Source: Lyophyllum atratum
Lineage: Eukaryota > Basidiomycota > Agaricomycetes > Agaricales > Lyophyllaceae
Length of the DNA stretch: 64,000 nucleotides
NCBI GenBank assembly: GCA_014905825.1
Contig: JACGCN010000004.1
Coordinates: 2,356,001-2,420,000, forward strand
Direction: 5' to 3'
Shown in pieces: positions 34,638 to 47,129 of this stretch. The notes under the pieces are model-generated. The model was not told the origin of the DNA. It saw nothing but the letters and a program-made list of their open reading frames with translations, and ran no database searches. The position numbers were made by a program, and so were the translations under genes. The number at the start of each line of letters is the position of its first letter. Positions within the stretch are counted from its first letter, which is position 1.

Positions 34638-36240
34638 CGTCGTGGATTCGTGGAATGAAGGAACCTAAGATCAAACTTTAACATGTTGCCTTGCAGGGCT
34701 TGAGAGGTGGTCTGAAGTCCCATCGGCCGGGCCGAGGTTGGACCGCGTGGTGGAATGATTCTGAAGGAGCCAAGCCGGGTTTGACTCTTTTGGCTTTGCG
34801 TAAATCCGATTTCCGAATTACGCGTCTGATGTGTTGGCGGGTATTTGGGTACTGTAATGGGGAATGACCGATAAATGGCCGCGTGGGGCTGAGAAATCGT
34901 GTCCTCAACTTGCACCCTGGGACCCAGGCAGTTGGCAATGGATGTATTTTCAGAGGTGGAGCGCGGGGGCGTTCCCAGTAGTTTCCGACTTGCACGTATA
35001 TGACATTGCTGATGGGTGCGGCTTGGACGTAATTGTGGCAACGATGTACTTAGGAAGGGCCCGTCACCTTCATACTTTCCTTCGAACTTCGAAGAGACTG
35101 CCAAGGTGGTAGAGCTTCCCTGAATTTCTTCGACTAAATGAACAAGATTCTGGAATATACGAAGGAAATACATCCCTACGACAGCCATGCCGCCTTCTAG
35201 GACAGCTGCGGAGGATTTGAGCACGAGACCGACCGGCAATATGCCACTGGAGATATACCTGAGTGGTGACCACCCTCAGTCCTTCTCGAACATCGGCTAA
35301 CTCAGCCATCGGATATACGGCTCTACGGTTAGACATCGAGTCGGTCAGCGAGATCAGGCAGCGGCCTTACGGGATGAAGAGCCATGTGGTGCGGAACAGT
35401 GATATTATTATGAGGCATCTGACCATTGAGCCTCTGGAGGACAGCAGGGATCGGGTTTGCAATAAAATCGCTCTAGTTAGCCCTATTCGTGGTATTTCTA
35501 ACGTATCAGACGAAGAACTCAGCGCCGCAGGTGACATAAGTGACGGTGAACACGACTGCATTAGCGAGCGGGTAGGGTTGTTGAAGACGACCCCTCGTTC
35601 GGTGCTGGGTCGTATTTCTTAACCTATCCTGAAGAGAGTTGCGCTCGAAGCCATGTAAACCTTGTACACCAGGAGAGACGTTTATGTGGGGGGAAAACAC
35701 ATAAGAGACTGCTGAGAGTACGATTGAGTGAGTCACCAAAACAACAAGTCCCTACTCAAGAATTACTCATTGTCATTCTTGTCTTTATCGCGCCCTTCGA
35801 AGGAACCAAGGTGGCAGAGCTTCCATACTGGTCACTGTGCGCTAGGTAGCAGGAACGATAGGTTTTGTGAGTTGAGCGAAATCCTGTCGAGGGTCTTATA
35901 ACTTCTGTCAGTATCCCGCCGAAGCTCCAGTATTGCAGGACACAGCTTTTGACGGCGGCGGTCGCCCACTACCATGTGAACTTCGCCAGTAGCTCCTCGC
36001 TACGCATCATCCCACTGCTGCATACCGCAGCGCACAGTACTTTCGTTGAAGTAGAGTTTGACAGTGGTTGGGGAGTTGATCAAAAACCCGGCGGTGCTAG
36101 GTAGTGAAGAAGACGGCGAGTTTCGAGTGCGTCGTCAAGGTAGTGAGTCTATTGGAAGGGTCCAGGAGATTTATCCTCACGACCTCTTGTCCCATTCATA
36201 AGGAGGGTTTGGAATGTGTCATGGAGTAGAGCGACGGGAC
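34638..36240. other. Intergenic region
   Basis: Shared upstream space of the D-lactate dehydrogenase gene and gene-poor DNA. Short frames on both strands, none with supporting motifs. Confidence 0.45.
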
Positions 36241-36243
36241 ACA

Positions 36244-36672
36244 ATATCATTGTTAGCCATTGAGAATGTGCCCTTCAAGTTGACTAGGGAGGAGGTCGAA
36301 GAGCTGCGGAATCATCAAGGAATCTCGTCCATTACTTGGAAGACGAGGTGAGTTCAGCATCCTTGTATTCTGTGCACCGCAGACGTTAGTTGACTTTATT
36401 GAAGATTCTGTTTGTACTACGAAGTCATTGCTCACCAGGCTGCTTAACAGGCGCTCTGCAAGAAGATAGCTGCTCCACCCACCGCCGTGCGATCGGGTAT
36501 TCCGTACCACACCCTCCTCGTAATCCACGATCCTTCTACTGGTGCCATAGTCATGGAGTGCGCACTTATACTGAGCACGATTTATCCCGAGACCCTGAAA
36601 CCATTCCCTCCTCGAAGTCATGCATCGACGCCTTCGCGTCTCGCAATCGGTGATAGCTGCCACCAGCGTTGA
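36244..36672 (+). pseudogene. GST FuA relic
   Basis: A decayed copy of the transferase located 1.2 kb downstream. The first part ends SSITWKTR directly before a gtgagt donor, the position of the family's only intron, but the glutathione loop before it is scrambled. The second part keeps IPYHTLLVIHDPSTGAI and TIYPETLKPFPPRSHAS, matching VPLYTLPVIHDPSTGAV and SYPDTPTLFPPGTYA of the intact gene. The frame then ends; the whole C-terminal helical domain is absent. Confidence 0.85.
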
Positions 36673-37470
36673 AGGACGTACATAATCGAAGAGGAAGTGA
36701 CTTGTTCGCTGTTCCACCAGTGCGCAGAGGCTTAAGATGATTCTGTTATAACGCGATGCAGCCAAAGTGGAAACTTGAGGAGCCCGAGGTCACTACCACG
36801 GTCGAACCAAGGTCCAAGGGCCTCAAGGTCGTGGCAGTGTCACTGTTGTTCCTGTGATGGGTGACTAAGCACACGTTCCTTTGCCCTCAACATCTGCGTC
36901 AACATCGACAAATCCCTTGCAATGTCGAGTCATGTTAACCACAGCTCTGATTTCAGTGTCCTAGTCGCGGGAGCCGGGGGTGGAGGTAAGGGAGGTGATA
37001 GAAGGCTTAGAGGTGCGTGTCGTGTTGTATTGATCATTGGTATAGTTTACCTCTCTTACGAGCTGACCTCGTTTGGCAGGGTAGCGCCGCCGCCCTGTCC
37101 CACCCCGCGTCTGTTGGTCGTTGTGGTTTGAATGATCATGCGTATAGTCCGCGAAGAGTTGTTACGCGAAGTGATTCGGGACGTACATCCCGGTATCAGC
37201 GGACCGTCTACACATACTAAGAATTTCCTTCACTGAAGTTGTTTTTGCATAATCTGACTGAGCAGCAAAGGATTGTCGACAAATGCTTACAGAAAAGGCT
37301 TCCCACCGACGTAGCGTGAATTTGATTAGAGCTCACGATACATCCCTTGCGAAATACCGAGACGACAGGCATATGAATCAGCCAGTCACGCCCACGAGGT
37401 CTCTTCCGAAATGCTTTAAATTTGGAAGCGCTCATCGTCGATTGATCAAGATTCGTTCTCAGTCAACCTA

Positions 37471-38290
37471 ATGTCGAACGTCATAACCTTATACGATATT
37501 CCATTCGAGGTCCCAGGCAAAGCATACTCGCCTAATACGTGGAAGACAAGGTAGGTCATGTCTTCGTTATCTCTGCACATCCAAAACTGATCCTCGTCAT
37601 TGAAGGCTCTGTCTGAACTACAAGGGAATTCCGTATCAAACTGTTTGGCTCGAATACCTGGATATCGAACCACTGTGCAAGAAGATCGGCGCTTCGCCCA
37701 CTGAAGTCCGAGAAGGAGTCCCATTGTACACTCTCCCCGTTATCCACGATCCTTCGACTGGCGCCGTCGTCGCAGACTCTGCCGTTATCGCGCAGTACCT
37801 CGATGCCTCCTACCCCGACACCCCAACGCTATTCCCTCCTGGAACTTATGCTCTGCAGCACGCTTTTATCGATGCCTTCATGTATGAACTCGCCGCTCTG
37901 TGGCAGTTCGTCGTCCCAGTGCCAGCCCGCCATTTCATGAGCCCCGCTGCCGTGGAGTATTATAGAAAAGCGAAGGAGCCAGCTTTCGGCAAGAAGTTGG
38001 AGGATATGACACCCGTAGGGAAGGAGCGCGACGAAGAGTGGGCCAAAGTCAAGATGGGCTTCGAGGTGATTGAAGGCTGGTTCAAGCAGAGTGAGGCAGA
38101 TGGTGGACCGTATCTCCTCGGTGCAAATATCGCTTTTGTCGATCTCGCAGTCGTTTCATTTATGATGGCGTTCAAGAAGACACTCGGGGCGGAGAGCGAA
38201 TCCGGGTGGAAGGACGTCAATGAATGGAGCAAGGGACGATGGGAGGATTATCTCCAACTCTTCACAAAGTACCAGACTATCGTGGAGTAG
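37471..38290 (+). CDS. Glutathione S-transferase, FuA class (copy 3)
   Basis: Exons 37471-37550 and 37606-38290 give 254 residues. It has the same intron position and layout as the two copies at 6.9-9.1 kb: LYDIPFEVPGKAYSPNTWK, EYLDIEPLCKKIGASPTE, HDPSTGAVVADSAVIAQYLD, GKERDEEWAKVKMGFEVI and GGPYLLGANIAFVDLAVVS. The Ser of the usual DIPS motif is Phe here and the Trp before SPN is Tyr, so the glutathione loop is altered compared with copies 1 and 2. It lies on the opposite strand about 30 kb from the tandem pair and next to its own relic. Confidence 0.92.
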
Positions 38291-38524
38291 CCATCAGTCT
38301 GTGACCACCCGATCCTAGAACGGTATTTCTGCGTCGATAATCACCTTGGTCATTGTCTTTTCTTTTCTTCCTCTGCTTTTTTACTTTTGTTCTTTTCACT
38401 CGTAGACCTTGCTCGGCGTACACATACAAGGAAAGGACCGCCGTGAAGCATGTGAACAAGACATTGTACGACCATCAACACAGTATCATTCCCTATCTTA
38501 GATAAGTGGTCGAATAGCCCTTCA

Positions 38525-38830
38525 TTAAAGGGAGATACCATCGACGACAACTCCTCGCTTGTGCGCAGGGATTCCATCATATCTGAGAGGGAGACGTAGG
38601 GCGACAAGAGGTGTGCGCAGCCCAGGGGTGTAAAATAGAGCGGTTGAGGCGCAAGACGGAGGAGATGAGAAGGGATCGAGGAGATGTGAGAGGAGCTTCA
38701 GTACGAGACCAGCGCCGGCGGAGTCGCCTTTAACATGGATATTGTGCAGGTGGATGTTTGTGGAGAGAAGACGTTGGACGGCGAGGACGGTTTGGGTAAG
38801 TGGGGTGGGGAAAGTGGCGATGGGGGCCAA
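38525..38830 (-). pseudogene. Alpha/beta hydrolase (fold-3) fragment
   Basis: The frame reads IATFPTPLTQTVLAVQRLLS and IHVKGDSAGAGLVLKLLSHL, the nucleophile-elbow region (GDSAG) of the HSL/steryl-acetyl-hydrolase-like family. The oxyanion HGGG region that should precede it and the Asp/His C-terminal part are missing; upstream DNA has stops in all frames that would continue it. A truncated remnant. Confidence 0.7.
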
Positions 38831-39790
38831 GGCTGATGAGAACGTTCATTTAGAATGTATGTACGCCAGAGATGATGGCGAGACGTACAGTATCAGAAAA
38901 TGGCGACTCCGGTCTCCTGATACCGGGTCTTCGGTCCATCTTAGATATGTTGCCACAGACTTCGAACGAAGGATTCCCTGGGAAACAGGTATGCGCCGCC
39001 TATACCAAGGAATCAGGATAGCTGATAATCAGTACCATGCGGAAGGTCGTTGTGCATTAGGACATACCGTTGACGTGCATAATCACTCGCTCCCTGTCTC
39101 TCTTTCCAGCTCACGCATAGCAGCCACGCATTCCCACCCAATTCCCTATTGAGCAATCGGAGGAAGGTCTTAAGATGTCATTCCAATCTTGTACGCGGTG
39201 CGTGTGTGGCCCGAGACCCATTACAGCAGCTGCTTCATATTGAGCGCCCCGATGAAATGGTGAAATGTGGAAGCCAATCTGCGCACTTTTGAGCCATGGG
39301 TTTTTCCTCTAAAGGTCGTTCGAAACCAGTTCCGTTTCGTGAATCCATTGACTCGGAATGGCGAGGCTGCCCAAAGCTAGGTGGTCAGGTTTGTCAGAGC
39401 ATTGGAAACAGGTCAGCGGGCTTCCGTGAGAATTCTATCTGGACATCGGCTGGACGAGACAAATACAGTTCCGAGGCAAAGAGACAAAGACATAGCAGCA
39501 TAAGGAGAATATGAACTTGAGGTTCAAAATTTAAGAGGCTGGCTTCGCAAAAAATAGAATGAGGTTGAGGTAATATAGTACTACTACAACGCTGTTAATC
39601 ACTGCTGGCGATAACAACTTTGTGACTCAGCTCCGCCGACGGAATTTTCTGATCATCCGAGTCTGACTCTCGGCTGACCGCAGAGTCTACCTCTGGTACT
39701 AGCTGCAAGGCGATTCCTGCAACTTCGAATCTCCGACCATGATTCCTACACATCTCTAGCTCCAACCCTTGAGACGAAGGACAAGCTCAC
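38831..39790. other. Intergenic region
   Basis: No gene seen between the hydrolase relic and the 3' end of the transporter gene. Confidence 0.5.
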
Positions 39791-41765
39791 TCACTCGGGC
39801 CCAAAAAGCAAAATTAAGAAAGTAAACGCCGTCGCAACACCCACAAGGATTCCTTGAACCTGAAACACACATGAATGAAAGTGGCGAGGCAAAGAGACCG
39901 CCCTGACCTTCGCGTAGTTCGGTGTTATCACGCCATCGATGGCGACCTTCATTCTTTCTGCTCCAGTAGCTTCAATCTGCGCCGAAGCACTGGTGATCAT
40001 CTGCTCAATCGCGTCAGGTTTCAGTACCGAGGTTCAGTGAAGGTTATAGGCTGACATTGCCAATCTGATATACCAGTCCAGGAAACAACGCCCTGAATTC
40101 CGGCGGTGACAATTCTGAGAGATGAATTGCAACCTACGTTATTCTCGTGAGCTTGGCAACAAATGGTTGTACGAAGTCGAGACTTACGACTCCCATGCTC
40201 CCCATGAACCTGCCTGCAGTAACAAGGCACCCGCTCCCAAAGCTCCAAACGTCGTAGACAGGATGTAAAGTGGTATCATGGCTTTCCCAATTATCAAACT
40301 TGCCAGGTCGTTTGGATGTAACATGTCTCACCTCCGGTAAAAATCATCGAAGCGCTGTACATCTTTGATTAGTTCGACTTCTAGCTGAATATGAGGTCAA
40401 AAAATCCAAACATACCACATGGTAGCTTTCCTTCCGAAATATTGACTGGCTGATCCTCCAATTAAACCTCCACTAGCGTCACGGTGATTAATAAAGTGGC
40501 CGTTTTTGACGAAAAATCACGTACAGGATACCACCCTAGTTTGACGTTGCAGCGTCAGTCTAGCGAATAGTAAATTCAAACATACTGCGTTCGATAGCAT
40601 TACCACAATAGTCGCCTGCCTCGCCGACAAGCCCTTCGAGATTTCTAAGTATGTCAACATTAAATCCTGCGAGCCATGTCCAATGAACTGTAATCCTATA
40701 GAGCAATCAGTACCGCCACATTGCATTGAGATTAACTACGTACCTGTCATAACTAATGCGCAGTAAATGAACAGTTTCCAATGTCTCCCAATCATCACTG
40801 TCGTCCTCTTCGCAAACAACACCATAGTCTGCGGTGCAGTCATCTGTCTATCCACCTTCTCTCTAGCCCGTAAGAATACTGGGCTTTCAGGTAAGATCAA
40901 TCTCAAAATTGCCGCAGCCAACGACGAAGCTGCAGCGAAATAGAAGAGGGCTCTATACCCGACTTTTACTTTGGGCACTAGACCTAGATTCAGAATCCCT
41001 GCGATCAGATACCCCACAGGGTACCCAGCGTTCATAATCCCGCTTCCAATACCACGCAGTCGAACGGGGAGTACTTCCAGCGAGCTAGCACTGGCGATAC
41101 CCCAGACGCCACCCATTGCAACGCCGAAGAGTGCCCGAGACGCGAGGAACGATGAAAAGTCGTGGCAGAGAGCAGTTGTCAGCGAGAAGAGTGCAATTAG
41201 AAGAAGATTGATGGTTAAAGGGTATCGTCGGCCGTACGCATCAGAGGCTGCGCCGAATATCAGCTGCATATGAGATCAGACGTTGTCTGGATGAAGTTGC
41301 TGAGATACTTGCCGCTCCCAACGCTCTATTCACATTTGTCACCGTAGATGAGATGACAGAATAGAACTACGTACCGTAGCAATAGTGTAAGCGTTATGCT
41401 TGTTGTCTGGCAAGCTTATAAGTCAAGTCCTGGATAGCCGCAATGTTTGCACTCACGATATCCTTGGTCTCCTTCCCAAACTCCTTCGATAACGCCGGAA
41501 CAGATAAGGAGACCTAAATTGCAGAAGGTTCCCATCACTTTTCAGAAATGACGGCCTGAGGCGAACGAACAGCGAAGAAATCCAACGCATCACATATCCA
41601 CGCGATATAGCCTGAGAAGAAGAGCCCCCAGTGTATGAGAGGGACACTCCTCAAAACGACCCAGAAACTTTCTTCGCCTGGTTCTACGGTCCTGTCGAGG
41701 TACTGCTTCCTGCCCTCCAAATCAAGGACGGGTACAAAACGCTTTGTAAAGAAAGTGAGCGTCAT
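39791..41765 (-). CDS. JEN1: JEN-type monocarboxylate transporter (MFS)
   Basis: A proton-coupled carboxylate carrier of the plasma membrane, major facilitator superfamily. Family signatures are strong: WGLFFSGYIAWICDALDFFA (helix 1), ALGALIFGAASDAYGRRYPL (MFS loop motif, joined across a GC-AG intron), FGVAMGGVWGIASASSLEVL, GSGIMNAGYPVGYLIAGI, and the JEN signature GHGSQDLMLTYLEISKGLS (HxxQDxxxT). The C-terminal half has IPLYILSTTFGALGAGALLL, ELSPPEFRALFPGLVYQIGN and NYAKVQGILVGVATAFTFLI. Despite many small exons (one of 11 bases giving GGIL) the frame can be carried throughout. The start at 41765 (MTLTFFTKRF) is the first ATG in the open first exon; an upstream exon is possible. It transports lactate/pyruvate or dicarboxylates in known members. 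Its neighbour is an adenylate-forming reductase, so it may serve the cluster. Confidence 0.88.
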
Positions 41766-42228
41766 AAGCAGTGTAGACTGTACAAGCCTCGACGTGAAGC
41801 CCACACTTATACTTAAGGCAAGTATTCTTCAGCGACGAGAACGGGGATCATGGGAAACGACCAACAAACACGGACTCTAGCAGCTTCGCTACTGATGGGC
41901 ACCACTGACCACTCCCTTCTAGATTTCCAAAGCCCGCAATTCGTTGGCGTGTACACTGGGGTCAAACTTCCTGAGCATGAATCTATATTCGGCTACTTAC
42001 TATCAGAACAAGACGTGATCGCACGTAGATTGCGATTCACAGGTGAGTGCATCCTGTGGGAGGGCCTTGGCAAAGATTCGAAAGAAGAATTAACGTCTGA
42101 TGCCTTGTGTGTATGTCCGTCAGGTATTCTTGACGCCTGATTACGCTGTTCACGGTAAATCGACAGCGCGGAACGTGATGGCGCACAAAACAAGGACTCG
42201 ACCTGAGTTGACAATTCGAAGACAGCTG
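41766..42228. other. Spacer, transporter to reductase
   Basis: Promoter region of the transporter gene and 3' flank of the adenylate-forming reductase, which is transcribed the same way. A plus-strand frame (41850-42140) has no recognisable domain. Confidence 0.5.
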
Positions 42229-45200
42229 CTACAGCAAACCTACAGAGAGCCAGTAAGCCAACCATTTATGCGCATCTATCTGTCCGAGCGGGGTCAAATT
42301 CGAAGAAGATATCGAAGGGGAGTGTAAGGTCATCTGAGTAAAATCGACTTCGCTGTCTTGCCACCGTTCTGAGGTGCCGAATAGCACCCTCTCTCCAAAA
42401 TACTCCACGAGGGACATGACACGCACGTCAGACGATGTGTACGGTGTTCCCTTGGCCATTTCGCAAGGTGAAGTGTCAGGGTTAGGGAGTGCTGGCAAGC
42501 TACGTAGTCTGTTCAGCCAGTCATCATATGGCACGATGGGGACATTGAGCGATACGGCTATTGGGCGGAGGATGTCATCAAACCTCGCGCGGCGTGGGTG
42601 CAAGAGATGAAGATATCTTGAAGGTTTATCTGTTCGGAGCACTTCCGTAATTATTCTAGCTGCATGTGCAACGGGAAGCCAAGATATACGCTGTGAATAG
42701 AATGCGTGTCAAAGTTGAAAATCCCCGAAACCAAACAAAAATATACCTCTTCGGTGGACGGGAGACATCCTATTAGACGTGAAGATCTTATCAAGGTGGG
42801 AAACCATTCTGTAACTTTCCAGTGACCGTTCTCAGCTCCCGACAATTGGCCTGCCCGGATAATGGTGACGTTCAGTTCCGTCGTCTGTGCTGCGATTTCC
42901 AAGACCTGCTCAGCGACCCATTTAGATTCTGAGTAGCCAAGACCGACTGCAGAACCCGGATCTTTGATGGAAGCCTCCATAAATTTATCCCCTGTGCGCC
43001 AGTCTACAGGGTCCGAAGTGAGAAGGACATGGCTGACGAGGACTGCGGGACTAACTTCGCATAACTGACAGGCTGCTAATAAAGATCAAATGACACATTC
43101 CCTTTGCCTCCCGTGAGAAATCGATAAGACGACGGAGCGCAACCAGACAATCGTTAAAAGATCGAAGTTTGAGTTTGAAGTCGACGGTCCAAGCTAGAGG
43201 AGAGAACGATAAACACACGGAGGGAAGCGCGATTGACAGTAAGTAGGCTAATACTCACCGGCATGGATAACAGCCGAAACTGTGGACTTCATCTAGAATA
43301 ATGTCATCGGTTACATTGCCGATCCTAATAGGGGCTGAAGAAGGGTGTACTCGGTACCTCATCGAAAAGACAGTGCTCGGTTCCCCATAATTGTTTCGCA
43401 AAATCGGCCTCCACCAAAGTAACTTTTCCGTTCGAAAGTAAAGATAGGTCAAGGCCATTCTCTTCCATGGCCTTGATCTGCCGCTGAAGCAATGTCGCGC
43501 CACCCGCATGCACACGGTTCACAGCATAGACATGGGAAATATCGGGGTTATTGGCCAATAGTGACATCATATGGCATCCCAGAGATCCGGTCGTGCCTGT
43601 AACAAGAACAGCGCCCCCTGGTCTGGAGCTTGTGCCAGGCACTTCGAAAGATTCTCGTTTTCCCGACAGATCAGGTGTCAGCTCCCCCACCGTGTCAATC
43701 ATGGTCTGTACATCGGAACCGCGAGAACTCAGTGGCGAGGCGTTGTTGGATTGGCGATCAGAAATGAAAGCCGTCAATGCGACCAAGCTGGGATATTCAT
43801 ATACAACATCTCGGGGTAGGGGTTCCGCCAGAGGAGAACCGGTCAGGCGCTGTTGCGAGAGCACGTATTCCAATTTATTTCGAATTCTTAGAGCTTGCAG
43901 GCTATGTTCGAGAACAAAGAAAAAATTAGCAACGTGCTCTGCAGATACGTGAATAATGCATGTGTCACCTATCGCAGCCTTGCTGGAAGATATCCTTATC
44001 AGGCACGATATTGTGGCCAATGACTTCTCTGACTATCATTTTTGTGGTGGCTGCCATCCCGCCGTGCGAACCGAGATCATAGTCGCCGTGCGGAGTAATC
44101 GCGGACGAGTTGTAAGCATCCTCTATCTCTGATGCAAAATTAGAAAGTGTTCTTGCGCGTCGTACACTGCCCTTCGCCGTCAAGTCGAAGGGTTTGTTAG
44201 GAGGTGCGACAAGGACCATCTGAACAGGGGGTTAGCATCAAAAACTGCGAACAGATTCCCTCGCTTCCAATCTATTCTTACATCATCATAGAGTCGTGAA
44301 TGTGTGGGCGCAACCGCATTCGCCTCCATAACAAGTTCCCTGCAAAGAGAAATCAAGGTCACCCAATCAAATATGCATGAATCACCAACATAACTACACA
44401 CCTAATCAATCGGCGAAATCCGTCAGCGGCTTCGGGATCGGAAGGGAAATTTTCATATCCTGCTGCGAATTGCAGAAGGATACCATTACTAAGCCGTCCA
44501 TGCCCAAACATCACCGCCTGGCTAATTTTCGGATGTCGTGTGAAGAAATGCTCTAGACAAGATACATCAGTGCTCGATGATAGGAAAACGCTGATGCTGT
44601 TCGCGCTGACCAACTGGGCCTGGATTGGTCTTCATGTCCAAAATCAGCCATTGCAGCTGATAGAGCATGGTCGACAGACCTTCTCGCCCGTGGAAAGTAC
44701 TATCTGATCGTCAGCACGGCCCCATACCCTCCACAAAAATGGATCGGAAGGGTGTCGCTTGAAAAGGTCTCCCGTGCGGAAGGCATTCCGGCCATCAACG
44801 TGGGAGTTGATGGCAGCAATGCGATGGCCGGGAGCATCCTGGAGACATCATTTACGCTTGCGCAGGGTGACGGGAAGAGTGTGAAACCCACCAGTGCTAC
44901 TAGTTCATACATATCGGGCTCTTCTTGCGGGATGAAATGGGCACCAAACTGATCCGCGAATTTCACATATTGCCACTCTTTGTGACGGTTATCTGCGAGG
45001 CGTATAAAAATGACATCGGTTTGATCACAATGAGAAAGGTAAAAATATACCTGAAAGAAAGACGGTTGCGCAGCCAATTTCTGTGCTAGTGGTTGGATGA
45101 GTCGCGAAGTGGTTGAAAGCCATGTTTGAGTTTACCCTGAGTAGTACGGTGAAATGCGAACTCCAGCATCGACCAATCTCTCTCCTGCGTCAAAGCTCAA

Positions 45201-46541
45201 GGGCCCACTAGAAATAATCTATCATACCCGAGGTAATTGAGCTCGGAATACAAAATTGTTGTGATTGATAGGCTTTACCACGGCGTAAAATCCACTCAAC
45301 GTCGCTACAGACAGGTCGTCATTCGCCCATTCCTTCGAAAAAAAATCTGATGGGTAAGCGAAGTGAACGATACGATAATGATACGCACCTCTAAGATGCT
45401 TGGTACACATGCCATCATGGTACATCTGTCAACCGATGCAGCAGCAAGTACAGCTTTAGGGTTCACAGGTTTTGGAAGTTTCATTGGAGGGAAAACTGCG
45501 GCTACGATCCCACTTAGCGCCTGTCGCGTAATTCAGGCTAACGTCCCACAAGGTTTATGCATGGCGGCGGGCGCTTACAATTCTGGAAATGTACGTGAGC
45601 CCGAACGCATCTATCAATACATTTAGCCATTGTTCGGCCATCGTTCAACGGTCACAAGAATTAAACAACTCACGGAACATGGACACCGAGTGGAGAGAAA
45701 TGACGTGTTTCTGGAAATCTAAGCCACTTTCCGCTGAGAGAGTGTCTCTCAGCACGTAAACAACAACGTTTTGATAGAACTCACATGTAAGATAACCGCG
45801 CTGGATCAAGATTCTATGGGAAATAACTATTGGCTTTGGGAAAGCTGTAGTACCTAGGAGCGCCAGGTTTTTTGGTTTGATCGGGTGCAAGGATGTCCTC
45901 ATGGAGAGCTTACCCGACGAGTGTAAAATAAGCGCAGGGCCATCAACATTGCCTGTTTGCGCTGCATCATTTTCAATGTCTAACAGAGGGTCATCTTTCC
46001 AAAAGTCCTCGAAAGTAGGCATGGGAAGCACGGTGATGTCAGCTAGCGGAAACTCGGATCTCGTGTTGGACACCAGCCTCTGGATACTCTCGTCTTGGCT
46101 TGTATACATGTGAGTGACATTGGTAGAAGTCAAGAGATGATTGACAGCAGCGGTGGAGCAACGCGGCGAGATGGGAAACGGAATTTGGCCACAACGCATC
46201 AGGCTGACAACCAGAATCATATAGGAGATCGAGTCTGCCAGAACCTCAATGAATATTACGGATATCATCCAGAATAAGATCGTTATACCTGCATTGGCGA
46301 TGATTGCCACAGTTTTCCCGGATTTCAAGTTCCCTTTATCAGGGATTGTATCGCAACGAGCAAGGTATGCACCACGTCGGATAGCGCGGCTGACGGATGC
46401 CCACGTCAAAGTCGTAGGTTTTCCTTCCTGTGACGTGAATTTGAAGGCCGGGTGATTAGCGGAATGAAGTGAATGAAAATCGTATATCTGTGGTAGTGTC
46501 AGGCCATCGCCTGGTGGTGGAGTGAAAGTGTTTTCATCCAT
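42229..46541 (-). CDS. Adenylate-forming reductase (NRPS-like, A-T-R)
   Basis: A three-domain carboxylate-reducing enzyme. ATG at 46541 opens [20 protein letters not shown], then the adenylation domain: [20 protein letters not shown] (A3, with Ala for the usual Gly/Leu), [31 protein letters not shown] (A8) and HSRLYDDVI. The carrier protein follows with [20 protein letters not shown], whose Ser takes the phosphopantetheine. Then a thioester reductase of the SDR fold: [20 protein letters not shown] (NADPH loop), [35 protein letters not shown] (YxxxK) and [19 protein letters not shown]. Its tail [18 protein letters not shown] leads to the end at 42229. No condensation domain is present. It should activate an acid as the AMP ester and release it as an aldehyde or alcohol; the acid cannot be predicted from the sequence. 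About a dozen introns, all joinable in frame where I checked. Confidence 0.9.
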
Positions 46542-47129
46542 GGCAGACCCTAAAAAGAAAGATGCCTATGAGCCCACCAGTCAAATCATTATCCTCGTAT
46601 TTGTACCAGTCAGAGATTATGCTGATCAGTCCCGTATGCCGCCCAGCGACCCGGGAAAACATGGTCTAATCAAGGTAGTGCTCTGAAGTATCCTTTCTCA
46701 CCTAAGCCATATGACTTTCCAGCACCTTTAACTTCCCCATGCCCCGTTTTTCCACCTCTTCTCCATCGAGGTAAATGGATCCGACTGGCGTGGCCCTTCA
46801 GTAACAATCACGGATTTCCGATTACACTGTCAATCCTTTATAGGTGTGGAGATGATCAATATCTGCTGATGCAGGTATCATCTGGCTATTGACTGGTCTA
46901 TATGCTCCGATGTGAGAGTGTTCGGCGCCAACGCGTGCACTCGTCGTGGGTGGCATTGGTTGAAATGAGGAAAGAAGTCAGACGGTGGCAGCGTCATCAA
47001 TTCCGGCTTCGGCCATCATCTTATCTTTGTTTCGATAAACTTATCGGCGCCCGCAATTGTTTGCCGCGCTCAAGTTCCAATGAAAAAATGTCCGTTCGCG
47101 ACTAATAATAGTAGTATATCACTGTTATG
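46542..47129. other. Promoter of adenylate-forming reductase
   Basis: About 590 bases between the reductase start and the GMC oxidoreductase stop. No gene seen. Confidence 0.55.

Noticed and set aside
35263..35622. A 119-codon plus-strand frame upstream of D-lactate dehydrogenase
   Set aside because: No motif or plausible splice partners.
36922..37131. Frame with VLVAGAGGGGKGGDRR resembling a nucleotide-binding loop
   Set aside because: The Gly run is low complexity and no Rossmann-fold context follows.
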